Origin: Roseiarcus sp963820095
GTDB lineage: Bacteria; Pseudomonadota; Alphaproteobacteria; Rhizobiales; Beijerinckiaceae
Length of the DNA stretch: 64,000 bases
Assembly (NCBI GenBank): GCA_963820095.1
Contig: CAWFZA010000036.1
Span: forward strand, 11,727-75,726
Direction of reading: 5' to 3'
Shown: piece after piece, positions 9,530-18,211 of the stretch
Numbering within the stretch: the stretch's first letter is position 1
How the letters are laid out: each line of letters opens with the position of its first letter
Notes under the pieces: model-generated
What the model saw: only the letters and a program-made list of their open reading frames with translations
Database searches by the model: none
What the model was told of the DNA's origin: nothing
Program-made: the position numbers and the translations under genes

Positions 9530-9547
9530 CTGTGATCGGGATCACAG
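9530..9547. promoter_or_regulatory. CRP/FNR-type palindrome between divergent genes
   Basis: CTGTGATCGGGATCACAG is a perfect palindrome with the half-site spacing TGTGA-N6-TCACA typical of CRP-family binding sites. It lies in the gap between the PQQ dehydrogenase (start 9499) and the DUF2778 gene, overlapping the latter's proposed GTG start, so either that start is further downstream or the site acts as a roadblock. Confidence 0.5.
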
Positions 9548-10588
9548 CCGGATTGAAGACCGGAGGCTATTCGTGTTTAGTTGGGGGATTGCTGGAAAAC
9601 GGGGGCCCCGTCCTGTTCGCCGGGCAAAAGCCATACCCGACTTGGCCGCAGGCCGCGCCGCCGCCGGAGGAGCCCGGTCGCGATCCGCCTGCGAAGGAAA
9701 AGGCCGCGGCGCCTTCGAGCATCGCTGTGGCCGTGCGGCCCCGAGCTCCCGTCCTTCCGATCGTTCTCGGGCTGATCGGTCTTGGCGTGGTCGCCGCGGG
9801 CCTCGTCGGATTTCTTGTCTCGCTCACCTTGGCCCCGGCCCCGCCGCTCCCGAAAACGGCAGCCGCCGCGTTGCCGGCGCTCGAAGCTGCGCCTCCTCCT
9901 TTGGCGGCCGCGACTGCGAATTCCCGCGAAAAGACGGTCGATGCCGAGGAGAGCCTCGCAAGGCTTGAGCCCCCGCCGCCGATCCAGATCGGCGTTCCTC
10001 AGGAGGACCGTATCGAGCTCGCGCCGCCGCCCAATTCAAACCCGCTCGTCGAGGCGCCGCCATCGTCCCTGGCAACCCCTCCGCCGATCGTTTTCGCGCC
10101 GGTCCCGCCGCCTCGGCCGATCGAACTGGCCCCGCCAGCTAACGCCCCGACGAGCTACGACCAATTGACGGCGGTCTACGATATCTCGGCGCACACCGTG
10201 TATCTGCCGGACGGCATGCGTCTCGAAGCCCATTCGGGTCTCGGCGACAGGATCGACGACCCCCGTTTCGTCGATGAGCGCGACCACGGCGCGACGCCGC
10301 CCGGGCGTCTATCAACTCACCTTACGCGAATCGCTGTTTCACGGGGTGCAGGCCCTGCGCCTGAACCCGGTCGGCGGAGGGTTCACCTTCAATCGCGTTG
10401 GGCTGCTCGCGCACCCTTACATGCTGGGCCCGAACGGCGATTCCAACGGCTGCGTGTCCTTCAAGACCTACGACGTCTTCCTGCGGGCCTTTCAGAGCGG
10501 AGAGGTCAAACGCCTCGCGGTCGTGGCGCGCTGGACCGGCGGTCCTCGCCAGTCCGGGGTGTTTGCAAGCCTGGGCCAGGCTCGCTGA
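9532..10588 (+). CDS. membrane-anchored DUF2778 (Tlde1-like) protein, frameshifted
   Basis: A short N-terminal cytoplasmic stretch is followed by one membrane segment (LPIVLGLIGLGVVAAGLVGF) and a long Pro/Ala-rich linker to about residue 210. The C-terminal DUF2778 domain then follows: TAVYDISAHTVYLPDG, LEAHSGLGD, and, in the next frame, GVYQLTLRESLFHGVQALRL and MLGPNGDSNGCVSFKTYD. The last block is the putative catalytic His/Cys region of this L,D-transpeptidase-like family, here with Cys in SNGCVSF. The frames join at about 10,303 in CCGCCCGGGCG, where one extra G restores continuity, so a sequence error is likely. The start is uncertain (GTG 9532, TTG 9517 or 9553). A role in peptidoglycan modification is inferred from family only. 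Confidence 0.72.
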
Positions 10589-10618
10589 TCGGGTTCGAGA
10601 CCTGGCGGGACGCTGAAA

Positions 10619-11798
10619 CTAAGATTCCGGGCTACGGTGCGTAACTGTCAAGACGGCGATCCCTATCGCAGCGAGGAGCAGGATCGCGAACGCGACACGC
10701 AGGCTCGAAATTGTCGCGATCGCGCCGATGAGCGGCGGCCCGACAAGGAGCGAGGTGTAGGCCATCGTCGCCGATGTCGCGATGCCGAGCGAGGGCGAGC
10801 TCGCCGCGGCTGCGCTCGCGCTGAAGGCGGCCGGCACCATGTTGGCGACGCCAAGGCCGACGAGCGCGAAGCCTACAACGGCGGTCGAGTACGGAGACCG
10901 GTCCGGTCGCCAGCGCGACGCCGGCAAACATCAGGGCCGCGCCGAAGAGAATGGTGCGGGTCCGGCCGATGGCGCGCACGACGCTGTCGCCGAGGAGGCG
11001 CGCAGTCACCATCATCAAGGCGTAGGCGGAGAACCCGATCGCGGCGGCGCCGCCGGTCGCCCCGACCTCCGACTTCAGGTAGAGCGCGCTCCAGTCGGTG
11101 ATCGCTCCCTCCACCAGGACCGCCAGGAAGGCGATGAGGGCGAGCGCCAGCAGCTTGCGTTCCGGCAGCGCAAAGATGCGGCTCGGCGCCTGCGTGTCGC
11201 CGACGCCGATCGTCACGCTCGCCGCGACCACGATGACCAAGGCGATCCCCGCCTCGATCCCGAGTTGAAGCGAAGGGCCGGCGCCGCGGGCGATGAGGAA
11301 GCCGCCGAAGGCCGAGCCGATCAGTCCGCCCGCGCTCCAGGCGGCGTGGAAGGAGGACATGATGGCCCTTCCCCAGCGCGTCTCAATGACGCTCGCGTGC
11401 GCGTTCATCGGTACGTCCATGAGGACGTTGGCGAAGCCGAACAGGAAGGCGCAAATTGCAAGAAGACCGATGCCCGGCGCCAGAAGATGAGTCTGGGGGA
11501 GGGCGGCGAGCAGGAGCGCGGTCAGCGGCCCGGAGATTTGCAGCGCGCGCCCGGTGCCTCCGATCTTTGACGGCGCCACGCCCGCGACCGGCATGGCGGC
11601 CAAGCCGCCCATTCCAGCGGCCAGCAGGACCATTGAGAGGCGCGCGTCGGAGAGACCGAAGAGCGCCTTGATCTCAGGGATCGCGACCGCCCACGCGCCA
11701 ATGACGAGGCCGTTGGCGAAGAAGATCGCAGTGACCCCGGCGCGGGCGAGCACAAGACCGTTCGCTCGAGCGCGGCCCATCGTGGAGGAAAGACTCAT
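10619..11798 (-). CDS. MFS transporter, frameshifted near its end
   Basis: A 12-helix major facilitator. The first 300 residues are intact (FFANGLVIGAWAVAIPEIK, MDVPMNAHASVIE, SSFHAAWSAGGLIGSAFGG), and the last part, in another frame, continues with AVVGFALVGLGVANMVPAAF and SLLVGPPLIGAIA. The switch is near 10,895; because both parts are well conserved, a one-base sequence error is the simplest explanation. MDVPMNAHA and VANMVPAAFS are typical of the YbjJ-like branch. It starts 10 bp after the HlyD gene and is probably the last gene of that efflux operon. Substrate unknown. Confidence 0.78.
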
Positions 11799-11807
11799 TC
11801 GGCGGGG

Positions 11808-13289
11808 CTACGGCGATCTCGGCGGCAAATGGCGCCACCTCGAGCGAGCGCGCCTGCGGATCGTATCAGGAGACCGCGGTCTTGGCGTCACGTTCGGACC
11901 GCCGAAAAGATCGTAGGTCTGCCCTAGAAATTCGCTTGACGGCATTCCGCCATCGCTTTTCGCCGAGCCCGCTCCGGCGGGCGGGTTGGCGGCGATCTGC
12001 TGTTGGAGCGCCTTGAGATCGGCGGACGCCGCATCCGCGGCGGCGGTGGCCTGCGCCGAGGGCGGGATGGACACCGACAATTGGTCCACAGCGGAAGCTG
12101 GCGCCGGTCCTGGCGAGGCGACCATTTGCTGTATCGGTGACGAAACCGCCTGTGGCGCGGCCGGCCCCTGAGCCGCTTGGGTCGCCGAACGGCTAGCCGG
12201 TTGCGCGGGCGGCGCCGTCATTGCCGTCGCGGGTTTGGCGGCTTGCGGGGCGGCGGTCGGCGGCAGCGGCGCGTCGGTCAGCGTCTGGAACGAGGCCGGC
12301 CGGGTGTCTGCCCCACTCACTTTCCCGGACGCGGGTTTCGAATTGGGGAGCGGCTGCGCCTTATAGGGTTCGATCTGCACCGTCGCCGTCATACCGGCGA
12401 CAAGCTTGATGTCGTCGGGAACCTCGTCGATGTGAATGCGGACCGGCACACGCTGGGCGAGGCGCACGAAGGTGAAGATCGGATTGACCGAGGCAAGCCC
12501 CGAAGCGTCCGGCGCCGAATTGGGGACGTCAATTCCGCGTGCGAGCCCCTGAACTCTGCCGTGCAGCAAGGGGGTGTAGCCCATCAGCTTGACCGTCGCC
12601 GCATCGCCTTCCTGGATGCGGCTCAGCGCCGTCTCCTCGAAATAGGCGTCGACCCAGTACGAATTGGAGTTGACGACCGAAAGCTGTAGGGCCCCGACAT
12701 CCGCATAATTGCCGAGTTGAGCGGTAAGATTGGTGACGTAGCCGTTGACCGGCGAGCGCACCCGCGTGCGCTCGTAGTTCACGCGCGCCTGTTGGAGATT
12801 TGCGAGCGCGGTCTGATAGGCGGCCTCGGCGCTGGCCGCCTGGCTGATGTAGGTCTGTCGCTCCTCCATGGTGACCGCAATGTCATTGAGTTTCTCGCGT
12901 CTGACCATCTCGGCTCGTGCATTGTCCGCAACCGCCTGAGCTTGCTCCACGGCAGCGTCGGCTTGACGCACAGCGATCGCGTAATTTCTCGGGTCGATCA
13001 GCATCAAAAGGTCGCCCTTGTGGACGAACTGGTTGTCAACGACCGGCAGACTGACAATTTCGCCCGCCACCTGCGGGGCGACCTTCACGACATACGCCCG
13101 CACTGTTCCGTCGCGTGTCCACGGAGCTCCCATATAATATTGCCAGGCGCCCCAGCCGAGCAGCGCCGCAAACGCAACCGCGGCCAGCGTCGCCAGGACA
13201 GGCGCCACGTGCACCGACGACAGGACCGACCGGCGCTTGATCGCGGGCGCGGTCCCGATGACGTTGGCTTTCAACTCAACGCGGGACAT
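11808..13289 (-). CDS. HlyD/EmrA-family membrane fusion protein (AaeA-like) with long Ala/Pro-rich tail
   Basis: One N-terminal membrane segment (APVLATLAAVAFAALLGWG) is followed by a split biotinyl-lipoyl domain (TRDGTVRAYVVKVAPQVAGE, VRSPVNGYV), an alpha-hairpin and the beta-barrel (NSYWVDAYFEETALSRI). This is the periplasmic adaptor of an AaeAB-type aromatic acid exporter. It starts at 13289 (MSRVELK), sharing one base with the DUF1656 stop (TGATG). The last 170 residues are an Ala/Pro/Gln-rich, low-complexity extension not found in typical AaeA; the final 30 residues are Arg-rich and may reflect a frameshift close to the stop. Confidence 0.85.
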   Translation of the reverse strand: MSRVELKANVIGTAPAIKRRSVLSSVHVAPVLATLAAVAFAALLGWGAWQYYMGAPWTRDGTVRAYVVKVAPQVAGEIVSLPVVDNQFVHKGDLLMLIDPRNYAIAVRQADAAVEQAQAVADNARAEMVRREKLNDIAVTMEERQTYISQAASAEAAYQTALANLQQARVNYERTRVRSPVNGYVTNLTAQLGNYADVGALQLSVVNSNSYWVDAYFEETALSRIQEGDAATVKLMGYTPLLHGRVQGLARGIDVPNSAPDASGLASVNPIFTFVRLAQRVPVRIHIDEVPDDIKLVAGMTATVQIEPYKAQPLPNSKPASGKVSGADTRPASFQTLTDAPLPPTAAPQAAKPATAMTAPPAQPASRSATQAAQGPAAPQAVSSPIQQMVASPGPAPASAVDQLSVSIPPSAQATAAADAASADLKALQQQIAANPPAGAGSAKSDGGMPSSEFLGQTYDLFGGPNVTPRPRSPDTIRRRARSRWRHLPPRSP

Positions 13290-13501
13290 CAGCCACCCCA
13301 CCGCGCCATGACAAGAACGATCGACGAGACGATCATAACATAGAGCGCCAGTTCAAACAGCGCCGGATGCCAGACCCGTCCGGTCAGCCCGATGCGGTCG
13401 CCCGCTCGCCTCAGCAGAAGATAGATGACCCAAGCGACGCCGAGGATCACCGCGATTGGCGCAACGTAAAGCCCGAACAGGTTGATTTCGTTAAATCTCA
13501 T
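13289..13501 (-). CDS. DUF1656 (AaeX-like) small membrane protein
   Basis: This 70-residue protein starts MRFNEINLFG and has two hydrophobic helices (VAPIAVILGVAWVIYLLL and LALYVMIVSSIVLVMA), as in DUF1656/AaeX. AaeX accompanies the AaeAB efflux pair; its exact role is not established. Start at 13501 overlaps the FUSC stop (ATGA) and the stop overlaps the HlyD start by one base, so the three genes are translationally coupled. Confidence 0.88.
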   Translation of the reverse strand: MRFNEINLFGLYVAPIAVILGVAWVIYLLLRRAGDRIGLTGRVWHPALFELALYVMIVSSIVLVMARWGG

Positions 13502-15531
13502 CGGAGCGGCCGGTCGAAACAAGATGCGAATTCGGAGAGCTGACCGGAAATCGCCAGGATGCCGGCCCTAAGGCTCAACAAGACCCGCGTTCTCGCACGA
13601 GGGAGCGCGGCGACCTGGCGGTCGATGTCGCCAAGGCGGGCGATCGCGTCGCTGCTTCTTCCCTCGGCGAGCGCCACGAGCGCGGCGTCGACCATCTCGG
13701 TCGAGACAAAGCGCGGCGCGATGTGACGGAGGCGCACGATTTCCTTGCCGACCGCGACCATCCCGGCCAATTCCGCGCGTTCCTGCGCCCCCGCCTTGTC
13801 GGGCATCGCCAGCAAGCGAGCGAAACCCTTACGTTCCCAGTCCTCCGCTCTTCCAGGCGAGGCCCGTCTGACGAGCCGCCGGAAATCCATCAGCGTCAAC
13901 GAGAGAAGCCGTTGGGTGCGGATTTCCGGCGAGACTGGAGGAATGATGCGCATGGCGACCGCGCCCGCCGCGATGCCGCCGAGGATCGCGATCGCGCCAT
14001 TCCAGAACTGCGACCCGTCAAAGGTCATGCCGTTTGTGACATTGAGCAACGGCACAAAATTAAACGTGGCCGCCGTGAACAGAAACGAATGGCGCCAGGG
14101 CAGGGCAATCAGAAACCCGAATGGCACAAGCGCGAGCCCAAGTGCGAGACACAGACTCGGGAAAGTCGTCGCCTGCGGAAGGACCCCGAAGGTAACCGCC
14201 GCCGCAGCCGCAGCGCTGATCGTGGTCCCCCGGAGAAACGTCATCGATGCGGAATAGGCGAGGTCTCCCTGGAGTGGCAAGAGAATGACAATGACGGCGC
14301 AGAAGGTGATCGCCGCCACGCCGTTCGGCCAGGCGCTCACGATCCAAAACAGGGAGACCGCCCCGACCGCGAACAGGACGCGCACCGCATTGACGAACGC
14401 CGGCAGCCAGTCTGCGACGTGCAAGGTCGCCCGCCCGGTCACGCGAACAACGGCGCGTGGGTCGATGACGCCCGTCAGGCCGTTAAGAGCGCGCGCCATG
14501 CCAAGCATTCCAACGGCGGCATTGTCTGCGAGCAGACGCTGCATGGGCGTCTTAGCGTCAAGGCGCGTCAAAGGCCGCACCGCCGAGCAGCAGGCGTCGC
14601 GCAAGGCCGCTGGCTCATCGGTCGAACCCGTTGCGTCCAAAGAAAGCCGTTGCCTCGGAAGGAGGCCATGGACGGCTTGAGCCTCACCAGGGGTCGTCGC
14701 GTCGCCCTTTAGCGCGATCGCAAAGGCGACCTTCCGCCAAGCGGACAGCGTCTCCATGAGGCCCGAGACCGCCCGCTGCAGCACCGCCGAACGATAGCGC
14801 AAGTCAGACGCCTCGCCGATCGCGGCGTCGATCATCGGATCGAGCGCGATGACACGCCGCAAGAGTTCGCGTCGTAGATCGCGGAACTGGTCGAGGTTCA
14901 CGCTCGGGGCGGCAAAGGCCTCGGCAAACCCATCCATGATCGCGCTCGACAAGGCCGCGCATTCCGTCGCAAGCTTTCGTCGTGAATGCCCGAGATCGGT
15001 CAAGGCGAGCACGATTCCCGCGGAGACGATGCCGATGCAAATCTCGAGCGCTCGGTCGATGGCGAAGATGAAGACGATGCCATTCGTGCTTCCGACCGGC
15101 CCGAGAGCGTCGATTGCAATGATTGCCGCTGTGTAGCCGGCGAGCGCCGCGGCATAGGCGGCGAAATTGCGCAAGAGCGTGGCGACAAAGGCGGAGGCCG
15201 CGCACCAGAGGGTAAGTCCGACGAGAAAGCCCACCCGGTCCTGGCGAACGAAGGCGGCAAGGACCACGATGGCGACGGCGCCGACCACGGTCCCGACCAT
15301 CCGGAACATCGATTTGCGCAGCGACGCCCCAAGCACCGGCTGACAGACCAGCGCCGCCGTCGTCGCGGCCCAGGAGGGCTCGCTCAGCTCAAGGGCGAAG
15401 GCGACATAGAAGGAAAGACAGACGGAGCCCCACAGCCTCAAGCCGAACAGGAGCGCGGGCGTCGCGGCGCGCAACCCTTCCGCCAGCGAAGCGCCGCTCG
15501 ACTTGCCGATCGTGGGACTGGCGGCGGTCAT
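13498..15531 (-). CDS. FUSC/AaeB-family inner-membrane efflux protein
   Basis: The 677-residue protein has the layout of aromatic acid exporters of the FUSC superfamily: two blocks of about six membrane helices (residues about 25-180 and 375-525) separated by a soluble region, with a C-terminal cytoplasmic domain. Motifs include EPSWAATTAALVCQPVLGASLRK near helix 2. With the DUF1656 and HlyD partners it should export weak organic acids using the proton gradient. It starts 11 bp after the SDR gene on the same strand. Confidence 0.88.
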   Translation of the reverse strand: MTAASPTIGKSSGASLAEGLRAATPALLFGLRLWGSVCLSFYVAFALELSEPSWAATTAALVCQPVLGASLRKSMFRMVGTVVGAVAIVVLAAFVRQDRVGFLVGLTLWCAASAFVATLLRNFAAYAAALAGYTAAIIAIDALGPVGSTNGIVFIFAIDRALEICIGIVSAGIVLALTDLGHSRRKLATECAALSSAIMDGFAEAFAAPSVNLDQFRDLRRELLRRVIALDPMIDAAIGEASDLRYRSAVLQRAVSGLMETLSAWRKVAFAIALKGDATTPGEAQAVHGLLPRQRLSLDATGSTDEPAALRDACCSAVRPLTRLDAKTPMQRLLADNAAVGMLGMARALNGLTGVIDPRAVVRVTGRATLHVADWLPAFVNAVRVLFAVGAVSLFWIVSAWPNGVAAITFCAVIVILLPLQGDLAYSASMTFLRGTTISAAAAAAVTFGVLPQATTFPSLCLALGLALVPFGFLIALPWRHSFLFTAATFNFVPLLNVTNGMTFDGSQFWNGAIAILGGIAAGAVAMRIIPPVSPEIRTQRLLSLTLMDFRRLVRRASPGRAEDWERKGFARLLAMPDKAGAQERAELAGMVAVGKEIVRLRHIAPRFVSTEMVDAALVALAEGRSSDAIARLGDIDRQVAALPRARTRVLLSLRAGILAISGQLSEFASCFDRPLR

Positions 15532-15542
15532 GATTCACGAAT

Positions 15543-16316
15543 TCATATCACGGCAAGCAGCCCGCCATCGACATAGATGATCTGCCCGTTAACGTAATCC
15601 GAAGCGGGCGAAGCAAGGAACACCGCAACGCCGATGAGATCGTCCGGCTGTCCCCAACGTCCCGATGGCGTGCGGCCTTTCACCCAGGCGTCGAACTTGG
15701 GGTCGTCGAGCAGCGCCCGGTTCATTTCGGTCGCAATGTAGCCGGGCCCGATCGCATTGGCCTGGATGTCATGCTTCGCCCATTCGGCGGCCATGGAGCG
15801 GGTCAGCATCCTGATGCCGCCCTTCGCTGCAACGTAGGGTGAGATCGTCGCGCGAGCGACCTCGCTCGCCAGCGAAGCGATGTTGATGATCTTGCCGCCG
15901 CGCCCGCGCGCGATCATGCGCTTCGCCGCTTCGCGGCCGACCTGGAACGCGCCCGTGAGATGGATGTCGACGACGCGGCGCCATTCGTCGGTTTTGAGAT
16001 CCACCATCGGCTTGCGGAGCTGGATGCCGGCGTTGTTGACCAGGATGTCGATCTCGACCCCCTCGGCGTCGAAATGCTCGAAGGCCGCAAGGACCGCCGC
16101 TTCATCCGCGACGTCGAAGGGACGTGTCGTGACCTCATGCCCGGCTTCGGCAAAAGAGTCTGCGGCCTTCGCCAGCTTCCTCTCGTCTCGGCCGTTGAGA
16201 AGGATTGCCGCGCCGGCATCCGCGAGGCCGCGCGCCATCGCAAGTCCGAGCCCCTCCGAGGAGCCGGTGACAAGCGCGGTCTTGCCGCTGAGGTCGAATA
16301 AGCTGGACAGGTTCAT
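15543..16316 (-). CDS. SDR-family oxidoreductase, gluconate 5-dehydrogenase-like
   Basis: A classical short-chain dehydrogenase of 257 residues. The cofactor motif TGSSEGLG is at residues 17-24, NNAG near 95, the catalytic Ser in IINIASLAS, and the YxxxK pair in SPYVAAKGG. The C-terminus GQIIYVDGGLLAVI is typical of the gluconate 5-dehydrogenase/IdnO branch. It is the first gene of the efflux run, 11 bp before FUSC and 22 bp after xthA, all on one strand. The pairing suggests it acts on a compound the pump handles, but that is inference. Confidence 0.85.
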   Translation of the reverse strand: MNLSSLFDLSGKTALVTGSSEGLGLAMARGLADAGAAILLNGRDERKLAKAADSFAEAGHEVTTRPFDVADEAAVLAAFEHFDAEGVEIDILVNNAGIQLRKPMVDLKTDEWRRVVDIHLTGAFQVGREAAKRMIARGRGGKIINIASLASEVARATISPYVAAKGGIRMLTRSMAAEWAKHDIQANAIGPGYIATEMNRALLDDPKFDAWVKGRTPSGRWGQPDDLIGVAVFLASPASDYVNGQIIYVDGGLLAVI

Positions 16317-16338
16317 AGAACGCTCTCTCGACGTCGCC

Positions 16339-17118
16339 TCATGCCGCCAATTCGACCCGCACGGGCGTATGGTCGGAGGCCTTGTCTCGTCCGCGCATCT
16401 CCTTGTCGATGGTGACCGATTGCAGCTTGTCCGCAGCCTCAGGCGACAAGAGCAGGTGGTCGATCCGGATGCCGTTGTTCTTCTGCCAAGCGCCCGCCTG
16501 GTAATCCCAGAACGTGTAGAGGCCCGGAGCGTCCGTGGTCGCGCGAAGCGCGTCCGTCAAGCCGAGCGCAAGCAATTCGCGGAACTTCGAGCGCGTTTGG
16601 GGCAGGAACAGAGCGTCGTTGACCCAATCCTCGGCACGGGTGGCGTCGCGCGCGTCGGGAATGACGTTGAAATCGCCGGCCAGAACGAGCGGCTCCTCGT
16701 ATTCAAGCAGTTCGCGGGTATGGAGGATGAGGCGCTCCAGAAAGGCCAGCTTATAGGGATATTTCTCGGAACCCACGGGATTGCCGTTCGGAAGATAGAC
16801 GCACGCCACCCGCACCACGCCCTCTGAGGCCGGGACGACCGCCTCGATATAGCGAGACTGCGAGTTGTTCTCGTCACCGGGCAGGCCTCGGGCAACCTCG
16901 AACGGCTGCTTGGAGAGGACCGCGACGCCGTTGAACGTCTTCTGCCCATGCGTCTCGATGTTGTACCCCAGCTCCTCGATCTCCATGCGAGGAAACTGCT
17001 CATCGAGGCACTTGATTTCCTGCAGGCAAAGGACGTCGGGCTGAACCTCCTTCAGGTAGGCCAGGAGGTGCGGCAACCTTTGGCGGATGGAGTTGACATT
17101 CCAGGTGGCGATGCGCAA
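16339..17118 (-). CDS. xthA: exodeoxyribonuclease III
   Basis: XthA is the AP endonuclease/3'-5' exonuclease of base excision repair. The 259-residue protein is full length with the EEP nuclease signature: MRIATWNVNSIRQRLPHL, LCLQEIK (metal-binding Glu), YLPNGNP, LAGDFNVIPDARD, and the final catalytic SDHTPV. It starts at the ATG at 17118, in a divergent arrangement with the methyltransferase at 17196. Confidence 0.97.
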   Translation of the reverse strand: MRIATWNVNSIRQRLPHLLAYLKEVQPDVLCLQEIKCLDEQFPRMEIEELGYNIETHGQKTFNGVAVLSKQPFEVARGLPGDENNSQSRYIEAVVPASEGVVRVACVYLPNGNPVGSEKYPYKLAFLERLILHTRELLEYEEPLVLAGDFNVIPDARDATRAEDWVNDALFLPQTRSKFRELLALGLTDALRATTDAPGLYTFWDYQAGAWQKNNGIRIDHLLLSPEAADKLQSVTIDKEMRGRDKASDHTPVRVELAA

Positions 17119-17195
17119 GCGCGGGACTCCTTGGCTGGCGGATCATGGCTTAGGGCGCCGCGTCTGCGGCGAAAAGAGGCTCCGAAGGATTTTAG

Positions 17196-18152
17196 ATGTC
17201 CCTGCGAAACTTGTTGTCCCTGAGGCGCAAGTCGACTTCGGCCTCGCCGGCGGCCGGGAACAGCGCGCTACCGGTTCCATCGCCGGAGTTCGATGAACAG
17301 GCCTATCTTAAGGCGAATCCCGATGTCGCGGCGGCGGTTGAGGCGACGCCGGGCATGAGCGGTTGGCGACACTTCCTCGATCAGGGCTGGCTTGAGAACC
17401 GCGTCGGGGTTTCGCGGTCTGCTTGGGAGGAGGTCCGCCGGCGGAAGAATTATGAAGTCGATCACGTCCTTCCCCCTGCTTTCCTGAGAAAGAGGGTTCA
17501 TGGCGCCGAGGATCCGGAAAGTTTCGAACAGGCTGGACTCGCTCTCGCGCGGAACGTGTTCGAGCGCCTGGGCCGAATAGAAGCGTCCGGCGCCGATTTT
17601 CGCGTGCTCGACCTCGGCGTCGGCTGCGGGCGCGTCTTGAGACCCCTGCAAGCGCTCTGCCGCCAGTCCTCGTGGCAGGACAAGATCGAATGGCACGGCT
17701 GCGATATCGACGGCCAGGCGATCGAGTGGTCCAGAACCTATCTCGGCTCGCGCGCCAGCTTCCTCGCCAATGGGTTCATGCCGCCGTTGCCGTTCGGCGA
17801 CGGCTTTTTCGATTTTGTCTATTCGATTTCGATCTTCACCCACCTCCCTGAGACGATGCAGTTCGCCTGGCTTGGCGAGATCAACCGGGTCCTGAAGGTC
17901 GGGGGCCAAGCCTTCATCTCCACTCATTCCTTCGGGCCGGCGCGCAATCGGAAAGAGGAAAGAATAGTCGCCCGGGGTTTCCACCATTGGGGAGGCAAAG
18001 GCGCCGAGGGCCTGCCGGACTTTTACCAGACTTCGTGCCACACCCGGGAGTATATCGAGCGGGAATGGCCGAAATATATTTCCGTTCAGTCATTCATCGA
18101 AAAAGGCGTCAACAACGACCAGAACTTGGTCATGTGCCGGCGGCTGACCTGA
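17196..18152 (+). CDS. class I SAM-dependent methyltransferase with glycan-associated N-terminus
   Basis: Residues about 30-75 (FDEQAYLKANPDVAAAVE, GWRHFLDQGWLENR) form a short module seen at the start of surface-glycan proteins. Residues about 120-250 are a Rossmann methyltransferase: VLDLGVGCGRVLRPL (SAM motif I), WHGCDIDGQAIEW (motif II) and FDFVYSISIFTHLP (post II). The start ATG has AAGGA seven bases upstream. The likely role is methylation of a sugar or lipid-linked glycan, but no glycan genes are next to it. Confidence 0.78.
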   Translation: MSLRNLLSLRRKSTSASPAAGNSALPVPSPEFDEQAYLKANPDVAAAVEATPGMSGWRHFLDQGWLENRVGVSRSAWEEVRRRKNYEVDHVLPPAFLRKRVHGAEDPESFEQAGLALARNVFERLGRIEASGADFRVLDLGVGCGRVLRPLQALCRQSSWQDKIEWHGCDIDGQAIEWSRTYLGSRASFLANGFMPPLPFGDGFFDFVYSISIFTHLPETMQFAWLGEINRVLKVGGQAFISTHSFGPARNRKEERIVARGFHHWGGKGAEGLPDFYQTSCHTREYIEREWPKYISVQSFIEKGVNNDQNLVMCRRLT

Positions 18153-18211
18153 TTGGCGACGGGCGGCGCGGAATTTCCGGTGGACGAGACCGCCCCGGGC
18201 CGCTGCACGCG

